Source: Brevundimonas sp. MYb52 (GTDB taxonomy: Bacteria > Pseudomonadota > Alphaproteobacteria > Caulobacterales > Caulobacteraceae). From it: DNA of 64,000 bases. The stretch lies in the NCBI RefSeq assembly GCF_002979535.1, contig NZ_PCPB01000012.1, positions 46,821-110,820 of the forward strand, in the 5' to 3' direction. Below are positions 1-9,017 of the stretch, piece by piece (within the stretch, counting starts at the first letter, position 1; every line of letters begins with the position of its first letter). Under the pieces are notes generated by a model. It saw only the letters and a list, made by a program, of their open reading frames with translations. It ran no database searches and was not told the DNA's origin. The position numbers were made by a program, and so were the translations under genes.

Positions 1-405
1 CAGATTAAGTCCGGCCAGCAAGGCCTTGAAACCACGGTGCGCGGCGTAGCCGCCGATCACAAGAGCTAGGGCGCTTTGAGCCGAAACGGTGCGCGCCGAG
101 GTATGGGCCAGTCGATCGACCTCTCCGACAAAGATGGCGCGAGCCGCATGGGGCAGAACGTCGGCGAGGGCCGCTGCCTGTTCGCTGACCTGACTGATGG
201 ACAGGACGGCCTTGTAGAAGCCGATCAGGATAGCGATGGCGGGAAAGACGGCGAGCAGAGCGAAGAAGGAGACGCCGCCAGTGTAGAGCATGACGTCACG
301 CCCCCAACTGCGGGTGAAGGCGCGAACCGCCAGCTTGCCCCAGAACAGGGGCAGGGCTGTCAATCGGGATTGTGGATTCAAGCCAGAGGCCTCGGCAGTC
401 GTCAA
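1..405 (-). CDS. YihY/BrkB-family inner-membrane protein, 3' part cut by the window edge
   Basis: An open reverse-strand frame runs off the left edge without a stop. Its translation begins near LTALPLFWGKLAVRAFTRSW and continues into GGVSFFALLAVFPAIAILIG, the first membrane segment typical of the YihY/BrkB (once called RNase BN) family, where a W-x(n)-D stretch precedes an 'AAA..YY.LFSLFP'-like helix. A second hydrophobic stretch (ALALVIGGYAAHRGFKALLA) follows near position 60. No ATG is available downstream of the in-frame stop at 415-417. The most upstream TTG, at 403-405, is proposed as the start, but TTG codons further in are possible. Only about 135 residues are visible, so the family call rests on the N-terminal third. 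Confidence 0.72.
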   Translation of the reverse strand, partial: MTTAEASGLNPQSRLTALPLFWGKLAVRAFTRSWGRDVMLYTGGVSFFALLAVFPAIAILIGFYKAVLSISQVSEQAAALADVLPHAARAIFVGEVDRLAHTSARTVSAQSALALVIGGYAAHRGFKALLAGLNL

Positions 406-574
406 ACCGACCGATTAACCCCATTCGGCGTGCGGCGATACCCTTTGCGAACGTCACTTAATTTGTAACACCGGCGACGACGGCCCCATTGCGAGACGGG
501 GCGGCGTCGGTATCATCGGTTGAGCTCGGAACATCGGCGTCGGGGGGAACCGACCGGGCTTTGAGGAGAGACTT

Positions 575-1879
575 TTGGATTCCGATCCGCGCGTACTGGT
601 CGTCGCTATTGATGACGCCCTGATCGGCCCGTTGTGCGAGGGACTGGACCGGCTGGGCTGGTCCACCATGACGGCGCGGACGCTCGATGCCGCCGCACAC
701 GCCTTGCAGGATCTGAACGTGGATGCCGCAGTCGTTGCCTTGCCCGGTCTTTCGGGGCAGCAGATCGTTGCGCGACTACGTGAAGCTGCTTCGCCGCGCT
801 ATCTGCCGGTTCTCATGGTCGGCGCCGACATCGCCGAAGGCCATGACGCCGATCTGATGATGTCGTCGCCGCCGCATCCAGCCCAGGCCGCTTTGCGGCT
901 GGAGCAACTGACTCGGGCAGGCGTGGCCGAAGAAGAGTTCCGTTTGAGACAGGCGACCTTCGCCGCCCACGGCGTGACGCTGAAAGCGCCCGACACCGGC
1001 GAGACACCGTTGCAAATTCTGACGGCCGGGGCGGCGGATCGTCGTTTTCTGGCCATGTCCAACGCCCTGTCGGCGGCGGGCGCCGAGGTCGTCGCAGCGC
1101 CGACGCCCTATACGGCTTTTGACTATCTACATGAGCGCGCGTTTGACGCCGCGGTGCTGTGGGGCGGGCAGGAACAGGCGCCGGCCCTGTCGATCGCCTC
1201 GGGGATGAAGCGGAACACGCGCCTCTACCATATTCCTTTGATCCTCTATCTGCGCGGCGCGGGCGAGGTCGAACTGGCCGACCTGTTCCGGCGCGGTTTC
1301 GCTGATGTGGCGGCGGCGGAAACGCCCGAGGATGAGACCGCCGAGCGGGTACTGGCTCTGGCGCGTAACCATCGTCGACGTCAGGCCATCCGTCGCGCTC
1401 TGGACTCGGTGCGCGGCTCCGACCTGATGGACCCGACCACAGGCTTGTTCAGCAGAGATCTTTTCGCCTCGCATCTGGCGCGGTTGGCGGAGGGCGCGCG
1501 GTCGCGCAATCGCGCGCTGTCGGTCTGCGTCCTGCGGGTGGCAGACAGCGAACCCGTCGTGCAGTCGCGCGGCGGAGGCTGGCTGGAACGCGCCATGCCA
1601 CAGATCGGGGCCATGGTGTCGCGTCTGGTGCGGGTCGAAGATACTGCGGCGCGTCTTGGGCCTGAGCTATTCGCTCTGGTGCTGCCGGCCACGGGCGCCG
1701 CGGCGGCGCGACTCGCGGCAGAGCGGATCTCGGCCGTTATCGCCTGCACCGCCTTTGACGCCGGCAAGGATCGTTCACCCTTTGTGGTCGAGTTCGACGT
1801 CGGCGTGGCCGAGATGCAGGAGGGCGAAACGCCCGCCGCTGTTCTGGAGCGAGCGTCCGGCGACCTAGCCAAGGTCTAG
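575..1879 (+). CDS. popA: PopA-like protein: two degenerate receiver domains plus catalytically degenerate GGDEF domain
   Basis: A 434-residue protein starting at TTG, preceded by GAGGAGAG. Two receiver-like domains (about 1-125 and 140-270) are followed by a GGDEF domain (about 285-430), the REC-REC-GGDEF order of PleD and its Caulobacter paralogue PopA. The active-site signature reads GPELF (residues 362-366) instead of GG(D/E)EF, so diguanylate cyclase activity is unlikely. The inhibitory-site motif RxxD is intact as RVED (353-356), exactly five residues upstream, as needed to bind cyclic di-GMP. The phosphoacceptor aspartate also looks lost from both receivers (VVALPGLSG in the first). 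The pattern fits a c-di-GMP-binding effector such as PopA, which helps deliver CtrA to ClpXP at the cell pole. Orthology to PopA is inferred. The 3' end overlaps the convergent ispDF by 4 bases. Confidence 0.75.
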   Translation: MDSDPRVLVVAIDDALIGPLCEGLDRLGWSTMTARTLDAAAHALQDLNVDAAVVALPGLSGQQIVARLREAASPRYLPVLMVGADIAEGHDADLMMSSPPHPAQAALRLEQLTRAGVAEEEFRLRQATFAAHGVTLKAPDTGETPLQILTAGAADRRFLAMSNALSAAGAEVVAAPTPYTAFDYLHERAFDAAVLWGGQEQAPALSIASGMKRNTRLYHIPLILYLRGAGEVELADLFRRGFADVAAAETPEDETAERVLALARNHRRRQAIRRALDSVRGSDLMDPTTGLFSRDLFASHLARLAEGARSRNRALSVCVLRVADSEPVVQSRGGGWLERAMPQIGAMVSRLVRVEDTAARLGPELFALVLPATGAAAARLAAERISAVIACTAFDAGKDRSPFVVEFDVGVAEMQEGETPAAVLERASGDLAKV

Positions 1880-3012
1880 GCGGGCAGTTCCACCGACACT
1901 GCAGCCTGGGCCGCCAGGCCTTCGCCGCGCCCGGTGAAGCCCAGGGCTTCGGTCGTCGTCGCCTTGACGCTGACCGCATCCAGCGGAAGCAGGAGCAGTT
2001 CGGCCAGCCGTTCGCGCATGGCCTGGCGATGGGGCTTCACCTTGGGCTGCTCGCAGATCAGGGTCACATCGACATTGACGATCCGGCCGCCGCGCCCGGC
2101 CACGCGTTCGGCGGCGTAGACCAGGAAACGATCAGATGAAGCCCCCTTCCACTGAGGGTCGGTCGGAGGGAAGTGGTCGCCGATATCGCCGTCGGCGATA
2201 GCCCCTAGAATGGCGTCGGTCAGGGCGTGCAGGCCGGCGTCGGCGTCGGAATGGCCGATCAAGGTCTGGTCATGCGGAATCTCGACGCCGCACAGCCAGA
2301 CTGAGGTTCCCGGTCCCCAGCGATGCACGTCAAAGCCTTGGCCGGTGCGGAAAGTCTTGGGCAGCAGGGCCTCGGCCATGGCGAAATCCTCGGGGTAGGT
2401 GAGCTTCATCAAACGGGCGTCGCCTTCGACCAGACGGACGCTGCCGCCGGCGCGTTCGACGACGGCGGCTTCATCTGTCGGCGCCTCACCATCGGGCCAG
2501 GCGGCATAGGCGCGCCGGATGGTCTTGAGGCGGAAGGCTTGCGGGGTCTGGGCGCGCCACAAGCCGTCACGCTCGACCCCGCCGACGACCAGCCCCTCGA
2601 CGCCGCGACGCAGGCTGTCGGCCACGGGCAGGGCGGGCAGGGCGCCGTCGGCGTCGTTCAATGCCGCCAGCAAGCGGTCTATCACGGCGGCGTTCAGGAA
2701 GGGCCGGGCCGCATCGTGGATCAGGACAGGCGTGTCGTCAGGCTGTTCGAGCGCGGTCAGGCCGGCCTGCACCGACTCCGCACGCGTGGCGCCGCCCGGG
2801 GCGGTTCGCCAGCCGACGAGGCCGGACAAGGCGGCGGCGGCGCGCGTCTCTGCGCCTGGCGCGATCACGACGACGACCGAATCGGCGCCCGCCGCGAGCA
2901 GAGTTTCCACCGACCAGCGCACTATCGGCCGGCCGCCGACAACTCGCCACTGCTTGTCTCCGCCGGCTCTTGAGCCTGAGCCGGCCGCCACCACGATTGC
3001 TGAGAATGCCAT
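1876..3012 (-). CDS. ispDF: Bifunctional IspD/IspF: MEP cytidylyltransferase and MEcPP synthase
   Basis: A 378-residue fusion catalysing two steps of the non-mevalonate isoprenoid pathway. The IspD half (about 1-220) opens with the nucleotide-binding motif [17 protein letters not shown] and carries [10 protein letters not shown], typical of MEP cytidylyltransferases. The IspF half (about 222-378) has the metal-binding GFDVHRW motif, [19 protein letters not shown] and the C-terminal [19 protein letters not shown]. The fused form is usual in alphaproteobacteria. IspE, which acts between the two steps, is not in the window. The ATG at 3010-3012 directly precedes the IspD motif. Confidence 0.97.
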   Translation of the reverse strand: MAFSAIVVAAGSGSRAGGDKQWRVVGGRPIVRWSVETLLAAGADSVVVVIAPGAETRAAAALSGLVGWRTAPGGATRAESVQAGLTALEQPDDTPVLIHDAARPFLNAAVIDRLLAALNDADGALPALPVADSLRRGVEGLVVGGVERDGLWRAQTPQAFRLKTIRRAYAAWPDGEAPTDEAAVVERAGGSVRLVEGDARLMKLTYPEDFAMAEALLPKTFRTGQGFDVHRWGPGTSVWLCGVEIPHDQTLIGHSDADAGLHALTDAILGAIADGDIGDHFPPTDPQWKGASSDRFLVYAAERVAGRGGRIVNVDVTLICEQPKVKPHRQAMRERLAELLLLPLDAVSVKATTTEALGFTGRGEGLAAQAAVSVELPA

Positions 3013-3076
3013 GTCGGCCTTCTAAGCGCCCCAGTTCCGCTTGACGAGAGGCACAACAGTCGGCGGTAAGGGCCAT

Positions 3077-4129
3077 ATGAGCGCAGGATTGCAAATTGGA
3101 GACGTGCGGATCGCCGGACGGGTGCTGATGGCCCCGATGACCGGGATCACGGATCTGCCGTTCCGCGTGCTCGCGTCGAAGCTCGGTGCGAGCTATGTCG
3201 CGACCGAGATGGTGGCCTCGGCAGAGTTGGCGCGCGGGCGACCTGACGTGGTGCGGCGTGCGGCCGTGGGCGGCGGCCTGCCGTTGACGGTGATCCAACT
3301 GGTTGGCGGCGATCCTGCTGTCATGGCCGAGGGCGCGCGGATGGCCGAAAAGGCCGGCGCCGACATCATCGACCTGAATTTCGGCTGCCCCGCAAAAGAA
3401 GTCACCGGCGCCGCTTGCGGTTCGGCTCTGATGCGCACCCCGGAACGGGCGGCGGCCATCATGGCGGCGGTCGTGGCGGCGGTCAGCCGTCCTGTCACGG
3501 TCAAGATGCGGCTGGGCTGGGATGAGAACAGCCACAACGCCGCCGATCTGGCGCGGCGAGCTGAGGACTTGGGTGTCGCCGCAATCACGGTTCACGGCCG
3601 CACCCGCAAGCAGTTCTATACCGGCGTCGCCGACTGGGAAGCGGTATCCGAGGTCAAGCAGGCGGTGTCCGTTCCCGTCATCGTCAACGGCGACATCATC
3701 ACGGCGGAGCAGGCCAGGGAGGCTCTGACCCTGTCCGGCGCCGATGGCCTGATGCTCGGCCGAGGCGTCTATGGACGCCCATGGCTGGCGGCGCATCTGG
3801 AGCGGGCCTTGGCCGGCGGGTCGCGTTTGCAGGAGCCGGACCGCGAAGAGCGGCTGGCTATCGTCATCGAGCATTTGCGCGGTTCGGTCGCCTTCTATGG
3901 TTTGCCGCTGGGGTTGAAGATGTTCCGCAAGCATCTCGGCTGGTACATCGAACAGGCGCCCTGGCCGGAAGACCCGCTGGAACGACGCGTCGCCAAGGCG
4001 CGACTATGTCGGCTGGAGACGCCGCTTGAGGTCGAGCAGGCGCTTTCGGCGCTTTGGTCGCCTGCGGTGGATCAATTCAGCAACTCTGGTGTTGAAAACC
4101 TGCCACAGCTGGTTGAAGCTGCGAGGTAA
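3077..4129 (+). CDS. dusB: tRNA-dihydrouridine synthase (DusB/NifR3 family)
   Basis: An FMN-dependent TIM-barrel enzyme reducing uridines in the tRNA D-loop. Diagnostic segments are VLMAPMTGITDLPFR, the NFGCPAKEV motif containing the likely catalytic cysteine, VTVKMRLGWD, ITVHGRTRKQFY and GLMLGRGVYGRPWL. The start was set at ATG 3077 because it follows GGTAAGGG and leads directly into the first strand; a TTG at 3041 would add 12 residues of poor character. This gives 350 residues, normal for the family. The stop overlaps the ntrY start (TAATG), so translation is probably coupled. In many alphaproteobacteria this gene (nifR3) heads an ntrB-ntrC-ntrY-ntrX operon; here ntrB and ntrC are missing. 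Confidence 0.95.
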   Translation: MSAGLQIGDVRIAGRVLMAPMTGITDLPFRVLASKLGASYVATEMVASAELARGRPDVVRRAAVGGGLPLTVIQLVGGDPAVMAEGARMAEKAGADIIDLNFGCPAKEVTGAACGSALMRTPERAAAIMAAVVAAVSRPVTVKMRLGWDENSHNAADLARRAEDLGVAAITVHGRTRKQFYTGVADWEAVSEVKQAVSVPVIVNGDIITAEQAREALTLSGADGLMLGRGVYGRPWLAAHLERALAGGSRLQEPDREERLAIVIEHLRGSVAFYGLPLGLKMFRKHLGWYIEQAPWPEDPLERRVAKARLCRLETPLEVEQALSALWSPAVDQFSNSGVENLPQLVEAAR

Positions 4130-6384
4130 TGACGGACTTCCCCGCCGCGCAGACTACTGAAGGTCACGACCCCGAGCGTTCGCTCTGGGGCCGTTTGGCC
4201 AGCGGTCGCGCCCGGGCCCTTTTCGTGGCGGCTTACGCAGTCGCCTTTCTGATTACAGCGGCGGCGATCTGGCTGGTGGCGATCGCGCCGGGCGCGACGG
4301 CAGGCGGAGACGCACGGACTGCGGCCAGCCAATTTGTTCTCTTCGTTCTTCTGGCCAATCTGGTGCTGATTGGCGGTTTGGCGGCGGTCATCGGCGTGCG
4401 AGTGGTGCGCCTGATGCGGAACCGAAATGATCCAGGCGCGCGCCTGCATCTTCGTTTCGTCACTCTGTTTTCTCTGGTGGCGGTCGTTCCGGCGGTTCTG
4501 ATCGCGCTTGTCTTCGGCGTCCTGGTCAATCGCGGCGTGGATCAGTGGTTCAGCACCAATGTTCGTTCGGCGGTCGAAAACGGCGCAGAGATCGGTCGGG
4601 CCTATGTCGCGGACGTGGGCGCGGGGTTGGAGGTGGATCTGGAAACCATGTCCACCGAACTGGGCGGAGTACGCGGCCTGTTCGACAACCGCATCCAGTT
4701 CTCTCGCGCTCTGGCTCAGATCGGCGACTTCTTCGGCTATCCGGCCCTCTATATTCTGAACGGCGACGGCGAAGTGCTGGCCAGCGGCGAGCAACCCGGC
4801 GCGCCCCCCTATGTCGCGCCGCCGCGCGAAGCGTTCGAGACGGTGGCCGCTGGCGAGGTCGCGCCTACGACCGTGACCGAGAACCCCGACATGGTGCGGG
4901 CCCTCTATCCGCTGCCGGACTACGGTCACGCCTATCTCTACGTCGTCCGCCCGCTCGCGCCCGGTCTGATCCAGCGAATGCGCAACGGCGAGGAATCCAT
5001 CGCCGCCTATCGCGCCGCAGAAGAAAGCCGAGCGCGGATTCAGGCGGCCTTCGCCCTCAGCTATCTGGAAACGGCGCTGCTGGTTCTGGTCGGCGCTGTC
5101 TGGCTGGCCATGTCGGCGGCCAGTTCCATATCGGCCCCGATTGGCCGTCTGGTGAAGGCTGCGGATCAGGTGTCCGGCGGCGACCTGAACGCGCGTGTCG
5201 ACAATGCCGGGGCGCCCAGCGAACTGGTCGTCCTGTCCGAGGCCTTCAACCGTATGACTGGCGACATCATGGCCCAGCAGGCGGCGCTGAAGGCCGCCAG
5301 CGACGACGCCCAGGGGCGCAGCCGCTTCATCGAGACCGTGCTGTCGGGCGTCAGCGCCGGGGTTATCGGCCTGGACCGGATGGGGCGTATCTCGGCCATC
5401 AACGACAGCGCCAGTCAGTTGCTGGCAATCAGTGAGGCGGACGTTCAGGGACGCCTTCTGGGCGAGGTCGCGCCGGAACTGGCCGAGTTGTCCGAGCGCG
5501 CCGAGGCTCATATCGAAGAAGACATTGACGTCAGCCGCGACGGCGAAACGCGACGGCTGCGAGTCCGCATCGAGGGCGGGCAGGGCGGCGAGATGGTGCT
5601 GACCTTCGACGACATCACCCGTCTGGTGACCGCCCAGCGTAACGCCGCCTGGCGCGACGTGGCCCGCCGCATCGCCCATGAGATCAAGAATCCGCTGACG
5701 CCGATCCAACTGTCAGCCGAACGGCTGCGCCGCAAATACCGCTCGCAGGTTGGCGACGACGTCGAGGTCTTCGACCGCTGCACCGAGACCATTATCCGTC
5801 AGGTCGGCGACATCGGCCGGATGGTTGACGAGTTCTCGTCCTTCGCCCGGATGCCCGCGCCGCGCTTTACTCGCGAGAATCCTGCCGAGATGCTGCGTGA
5901 GGCGGTCTTCGCCCAGCGCGTCGCGGCGGCGGACATCGGCGTCGAACTGATCGAGCCCCTGCCGGACGTCGTCCTGCAATGCGACGGCCGCATGGTGGGA
6001 CAGGCCCTGGCCAATATCCTGAAGAATGCGGGCGAGGCGGTGAGCGCCAAGCGGTTGCGCGAGCCAGCGGCGGCTGGCGCAACCGGCATCATCGCCCGAC
6101 TGACGGTGGATGGCGGGATCGCCACCTTCGCGATTGAAGACGACGGGGTGGGTCTTCCGGCCAAGGATCGCGACCGATTGACCGAGCCCTATGTCACGAC
6201 GCGCGAGAAGGGCACGGGCCTGGGGCTGGCCATCGTCAAGCGTATTTGTGAAGACCATGGCGGCGAGTTGAAGCTGGCCGACGCGGAAGACTTGGCAGGC
6301 GCCCGAGTGTGCCTGACCTTCCCCCTGACCCAAGACAGCAAGGCTGCTCACCGTGCCTCCGGCGCGGCGCGAGCGGCGGAGTAA
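4129..6384 (+). CDS. ntrY: Nitrogen/redox-associated sensor histidine kinase NtrY
   Basis: A 751-residue membrane histidine kinase. Three N-terminal transmembrane segments (about 28-50, 66-92, 105-130) precede an extracytoplasmic sensor region and a fourth segment (about 305-330), then HAMP, PAS (about 395-500), the phosphoacceptor helix with His517 in RIAHEIKNPLTPIQ, and an ATPase domain with the N box (NILKNAGEAV), DDGVGLP and GTGLGLAIVKRI. The long membrane N-terminus and the H-E-I-K-N-P-L-T-P-I-Q box are typical of NtrY rather than cytosolic NtrB. It overlaps dusB by one base and lies 10 bases before ntrX, its expected partner. The signal it senses is not evident from the sequence. Confidence 0.95.
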   Translation: MTDFPAAQTTEGHDPERSLWGRLASGRARALFVAAYAVAFLITAAAIWLVAIAPGATAGGDARTAASQFVLFVLLANLVLIGGLAAVIGVRVVRLMRNRNDPGARLHLRFVTLFSLVAVVPAVLIALVFGVLVNRGVDQWFSTNVRSAVENGAEIGRAYVADVGAGLEVDLETMSTELGGVRGLFDNRIQFSRALAQIGDFFGYPALYILNGDGEVLASGEQPGAPPYVAPPREAFETVAAGEVAPTTVTENPDMVRALYPLPDYGHAYLYVVRPLAPGLIQRMRNGEESIAAYRAAEESRARIQAAFALSYLETALLVLVGAVWLAMSAASSISAPIGRLVKAADQVSGGDLNARVDNAGAPSELVVLSEAFNRMTGDIMAQQAALKAASDDAQGRSRFIETVLSGVSAGVIGLDRMGRISAINDSASQLLAISEADVQGRLLGEVAPELAELSERAEAHIEEDIDVSRDGETRRLRVRIEGGQGGEMVLTFDDITRLVTAQRNAAWRDVARRIAHEIKNPLTPIQLSAERLRRKYRSQVGDDVEVFDRCTETIIRQVGDIGRMVDEFSSFARMPAPRFTRENPAEMLREAVFAQRVAAADIGVELIEPLPDVVLQCDGRMVGQALANILKNAGEAVSAKRLREPAAAGATGIIARLTVDGGIATFAIEDDGVGLPAKDRDRLTEPYVTTREKGTGLGLAIVKRICEDHGGELKLADAEDLAGARVCLTFPLTQDSKAAHRASGAARAAE

Positions 6385-6394
6385 GAGAGGCGTC

Positions 6395-7804
6395 ATGCGA
6401 AATACTGGTGCTGACATTCTGGTCGTAGACGACGAAGCGGACATCCGTGAGCTGGTCTCTGGGCTGCTTGAGGACGAGGGCCATTCGGTCCGCACGGCCG
6501 CCAACTCGGACGAGGCTCTGGCCGCGATCCGGGCACGCAAGCCGTCGCTGGCCGTGCTCGACATCTGGATGCAGGGCGGCGGTCTGGACGGGCTGGAGCT
6601 GCTGGACGTGGTCAAGGGTCTGGATGAGGATCTGCCGGTCGTCATGATCTCGGGCCACGGCAATATCGAAACTGCGGTCAGCGCCCTGAAGCGCGGGGCT
6701 TATGATTTTATCGAAAAGCCGTTCAAGTCCGACCGACTGGTGGTCGTGGTCGAACGCGCCTTGGAAGCCGCTTCGCTGAAGCGCGAGAACCGCCGCCTGC
6801 GGGCCCAGACCATGGCTCCGACGGGCCTGATCGGGAAGTCGGCGGCGGCGCAACTGCTGCGCGGCACCATCGCCAAGGTCGCGCCGGCCAACAGTCGCGT
6901 TCTGATCTCGGGTCCTCCGGGCTCGGGCAAGGAACTGGTCGCCCGCCAGATCCACGACGCTAGCCCGCGCGCCAAGTCCGAGTTTGTGGCCATCTCGGCC
7001 GCCGGCATGACGCCGGAGCGTCTGGACGTGGAACTGTTCGGTGAAGAAGGCGGTGACGGCCGCCCGCGCAAGATCGGCGTTTTCGAGCGCGCCCACAACG
7101 GCACCCTCTATCTGGACGACGTGGGCGACATGCCGCGCGAGAGCCAGAGCCGCATCTTGCGTGTCCTGGTCGAGCAACGCTTCCGTCGCGTCGGCGGCGA
7201 GCAGGATGTGCAGGTCGATGTCCGCGTCGTCACCTCGACCGCACGCGACCTGAAGGTCGAGATCGCCGAGGGCCGATTCCGTGAGGATCTGTTCCATCGG
7301 CTGAACGTCGTACCGATCCGCGTGCCGCCGCTGTCGGAGCGGCGTGAGGACATTAGCGAACTGATCGAATATTTCGTCGATAACCTGTCGGCGTCGCAGG
7401 GACTGCCGCATCGTCGGGTCGCCGATGACGCCCTGGCTGTGTTGCAGGTTCATCCTTGGCCCGGAAACGTGCGCCAGCTACGCAATAACGTCGAACGTCT
7501 TTTGATCCTGGCCACCGGCGACCCGGACGAACCGATCACGGCCGACATGCTGCCGCAGGAAGTGGCTTCGTCGGGCGGCGCCTCGTCGCTGGGCGCAGAC
7601 CGCATCATCGCCCTGCCGCTTCGTGAAGCGCGCGAAGTGTTCGAGCGAGACTATCTGGCGGCGCAAATCATGCGATTCGGTGGAAATATCTCGCGCACGG
7701 CCGCCTTCATCGGCATGGAAAGATCCGCACTGCACCGCAAACTGAAGTCGCTGGGCGTTTCACCCGCCCGCGGCGGCGAAGACGAAGAAGGAGAGGGCGC
7801 CTGA
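6395..7804 (+). CDS. ntrX: Response regulator NtrX, AAA+ domain lacking a GAFTGA loop
   Basis: A 469-residue NtrC-family regulator. The receiver (about 1-125) has ILVVDDEADIREL and VLDIWMQGGGLDG, with the phosphoacceptor in VLD. The AAA+ domain has Walker A GPPGSGKELV and Walker B GTLYLDDVGDMP. A Fis-type helix-turn-helix closes the protein (GGNISRTAAFIGMERSALHRKL). Between ELFGEE and GVFERA, where NtrC has GAFTGA, the sequence reads GGDGRPRKI, so the sigma-54 contact loop is absent or strongly altered. Loss of this loop has been reported for some alphaproteobacterial NtrX proteins. The start at 6395 follows AGAGAGG; an earlier ORF start at 6353 lies inside ntrY and lacks support. The stop overlaps the next gene (TGATG). 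Confidence 0.94.
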   Translation: MRNTGADILVVDDEADIRELVSGLLEDEGHSVRTAANSDEALAAIRARKPSLAVLDIWMQGGGLDGLELLDVVKGLDEDLPVVMISGHGNIETAVSALKRGAYDFIEKPFKSDRLVVVVERALEAASLKRENRRLRAQTMAPTGLIGKSAAAQLLRGTIAKVAPANSRVLISGPPGSGKELVARQIHDASPRAKSEFVAISAAGMTPERLDVELFGEEGGDGRPRKIGVFERAHNGTLYLDDVGDMPRESQSRILRVLVEQRFRRVGGEQDVQVDVRVVTSTARDLKVEIAEGRFREDLFHRLNVVPIRVPPLSERREDISELIEYFVDNLSASQGLPHRRVADDALAVLQVHPWPGNVRQLRNNVERLLILATGDPDEPITADMLPQEVASSGGASSLGADRIIALPLREAREVFERDYLAAQIMRFGGNISRTAAFIGMERSALHRKLKSLGVSPARGGEDEEGEGA

Positions 7805-8664
7805 TGTCCAGGATCGCCTACGTCAACGGGACCTATCAGCCGCACAACGGCGCTACGGTTCATATCGAAGATCGCGGCTTCCAATTCGCCGACGGCGTCT
7901 ATGAGGTCTGGTCGGTGTTCGACGGCAAGCTGGCCGATTTCGATGGCCACATGATACGTCTGGCCCGTAGCCTGACCGAGCTTCGTATCCCGATTCCGAT
8001 GACGGCCCAGGCCTTGGAGCGGGTGCTGAAGGAAACCATCCGCCGCAACCGGGTGCGCAACGGCATCGTCTATCTGCAGGTGACACGCGGAACCTCGCCG
8101 CGAGACCACGCCTTCCCGCGAGACACGCCGCCAAGCGTCATCGTCACCTCCAAGACCATCGATCTGGCCAAGGGCGAGGCCCTGGCCGCCAAGGGCGCGG
8201 CGGGCGTGACCATGCCCGACATTCGCTGGGGCCGTTGCGACATCAAGACCGTGGGTCTGCTGCCCAACGTCCTGGCCAAGCAGGCGGCGCGTGAAAAGGG
8301 CGCCTATGAGTGCCTGATGGTCGACGACATGGGCCTGGTGACGGAGGGTTCGTCCACCAATGCCTGGATCGTCGATGAGAACGGCAAGCTGCGCACGCGC
8401 GACACCCAGGCTAACATCCTGCGCGGCATCACCCGCACGGCGATCCTGAAGCTGGCCGAGGTCGAGGGCATCGAACTGGACGAGCGTCCGTTCAGCGTGG
8501 AGGAGGCCAAACGCGCCAAGGAAGTCTTCGTCACCGCCGCCAGTTCCTTCGTCATGCCCATCGTCTCGCTGGATGGATCGAAGATCGCGGACGGCAAGCC
8601 TGGTCCCGTCGCGACCCGACTGCGCGAGGTCTATCTTGAACAGGCGCGCCGAGAGGCCATTTAG
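7804..8664 (+). CDS. dat: D-amino-acid (D-alanine) aminotransferase, PLP class IV
   Basis: A 286-residue fold-type IV aminotransferase. Seen: [10 protein letters not shown] and [15 protein letters not shown] at the N-terminus, the Schiff-base lysine Lys148 in [16 protein letters not shown], and [12 protein letters not shown] plus [11 protein letters not shown] around the cofactor phosphate site. The lysine context closely follows Bacillus D-amino-acid transaminase rather than branched-chain aminotransferase, so conversion of D-alanine and 2-oxoglutarate to pyruvate and D-glutamate is the best call. The ATG overlaps the ntrX stop, so the gene is translationally coupled to the regulator. Confidence 0.9.
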   Translation: MSRIAYVNGTYQPHNGATVHIEDRGFQFADGVYEVWSVFDGKLADFDGHMIRLARSLTELRIPIPMTAQALERVLKETIRRNRVRNGIVYLQVTRGTSPRDHAFPRDTPPSVIVTSKTIDLAKGEALAAKGAAGVTMPDIRWGRCDIKTVGLLPNVLAKQAAREKGAYECLMVDDMGLVTEGSSTNAWIVDENGKLRTRDTQANILRGITRTAILKLAEVEGIELDERPFSVEEAKRAKEVFVTAASSFVMPIVSLDGSKIADGKPGPVATRLREVYLEQARREAI

Positions 8665-8701
8665 GGCGTTGCCGCGACTGCGAAGCCGCGTCTAAAGTTG
8701 C

Positions 8702-8723
8702 GTGCGGACCGACGAGTCCGCAC
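8702..8723 (+). promoter_or_regulatory. Perfect 8-bp hairpin between dat and hfq
   Basis: GTGCGGAC pairs with GTCCGCAC around a 6-base loop (CGACGA). It lies 37 bases after the dat stop and 48 bases before the hfq start. No T-run follows, so it is not a standard intrinsic terminator. It could be an mRNA processing or stability element, or part of an hfq leader. No function is shown by sequence alone. Confidence 0.45.
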
Positions 8724-8771
8724 CGGCTGCCTTGGCCGGCGAAAAAGAACCAAGAACAGGACCAACCTGCC

Positions 8772-9017
8772 ATGTCGCAAGACAAACGACAGAACCTTCA
8801 GGACACCTTCCTCAACAGCGTCCGCAAGACCAAGACGCCGCTGACCATCTTCCTGGTCAATGGCGTCAAGCTGCAGGGCATTGTGACCTGGTTCGACAAC
8901 TTCTGTGTGCTGCTGCGTCGCGATGGCCAGTCGCAGCTCGTCTACAAGCACGCCATCTCGACCATCATGCCGTCCGCGCCCGTGCAGATGTACGAGCCCG
9001 ACGCAGAAGAAGACTGA
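8772..9017 (+). CDS. hfq: RNA chaperone Hfq
   Basis: An 81-residue Sm-like protein that forms a hexameric ring and mediates small-RNA/mRNA pairing. The Sm1 motif ([28 protein letters not shown], about 9-36) and the Sm2 motif ([12 protein letters not shown], about 57-68) are both intact, including the YKHA uridine-binding segment. The C-terminal tail is very short, as is usual in alphaproteobacteria. The stop is followed at once by the TTG start of hflX, the conserved hfq-hflX arrangement. Confidence 0.98.
   Translation: MSQDKRQNLQDTFLNSVRKTKTPLTIFLVNGVKLQGIVTWFDNFCVLLRRDGQSQLVYKHAISTIMPSAPVQMYEPDAEED

Noticed and set aside
76..468. 130-residue plus-strand frame at the left end
   Set aside because: The opposite strand gives a clear YihY/BrkB membrane sequence, so this frame is its shadow.
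8702..8723. Self-cleaving hammerhead-like RNA (CGACGAGTC segment)
   Set aside because: The conserved core (CTGANGA with GAAA) is absent; it is a simple hairpin.
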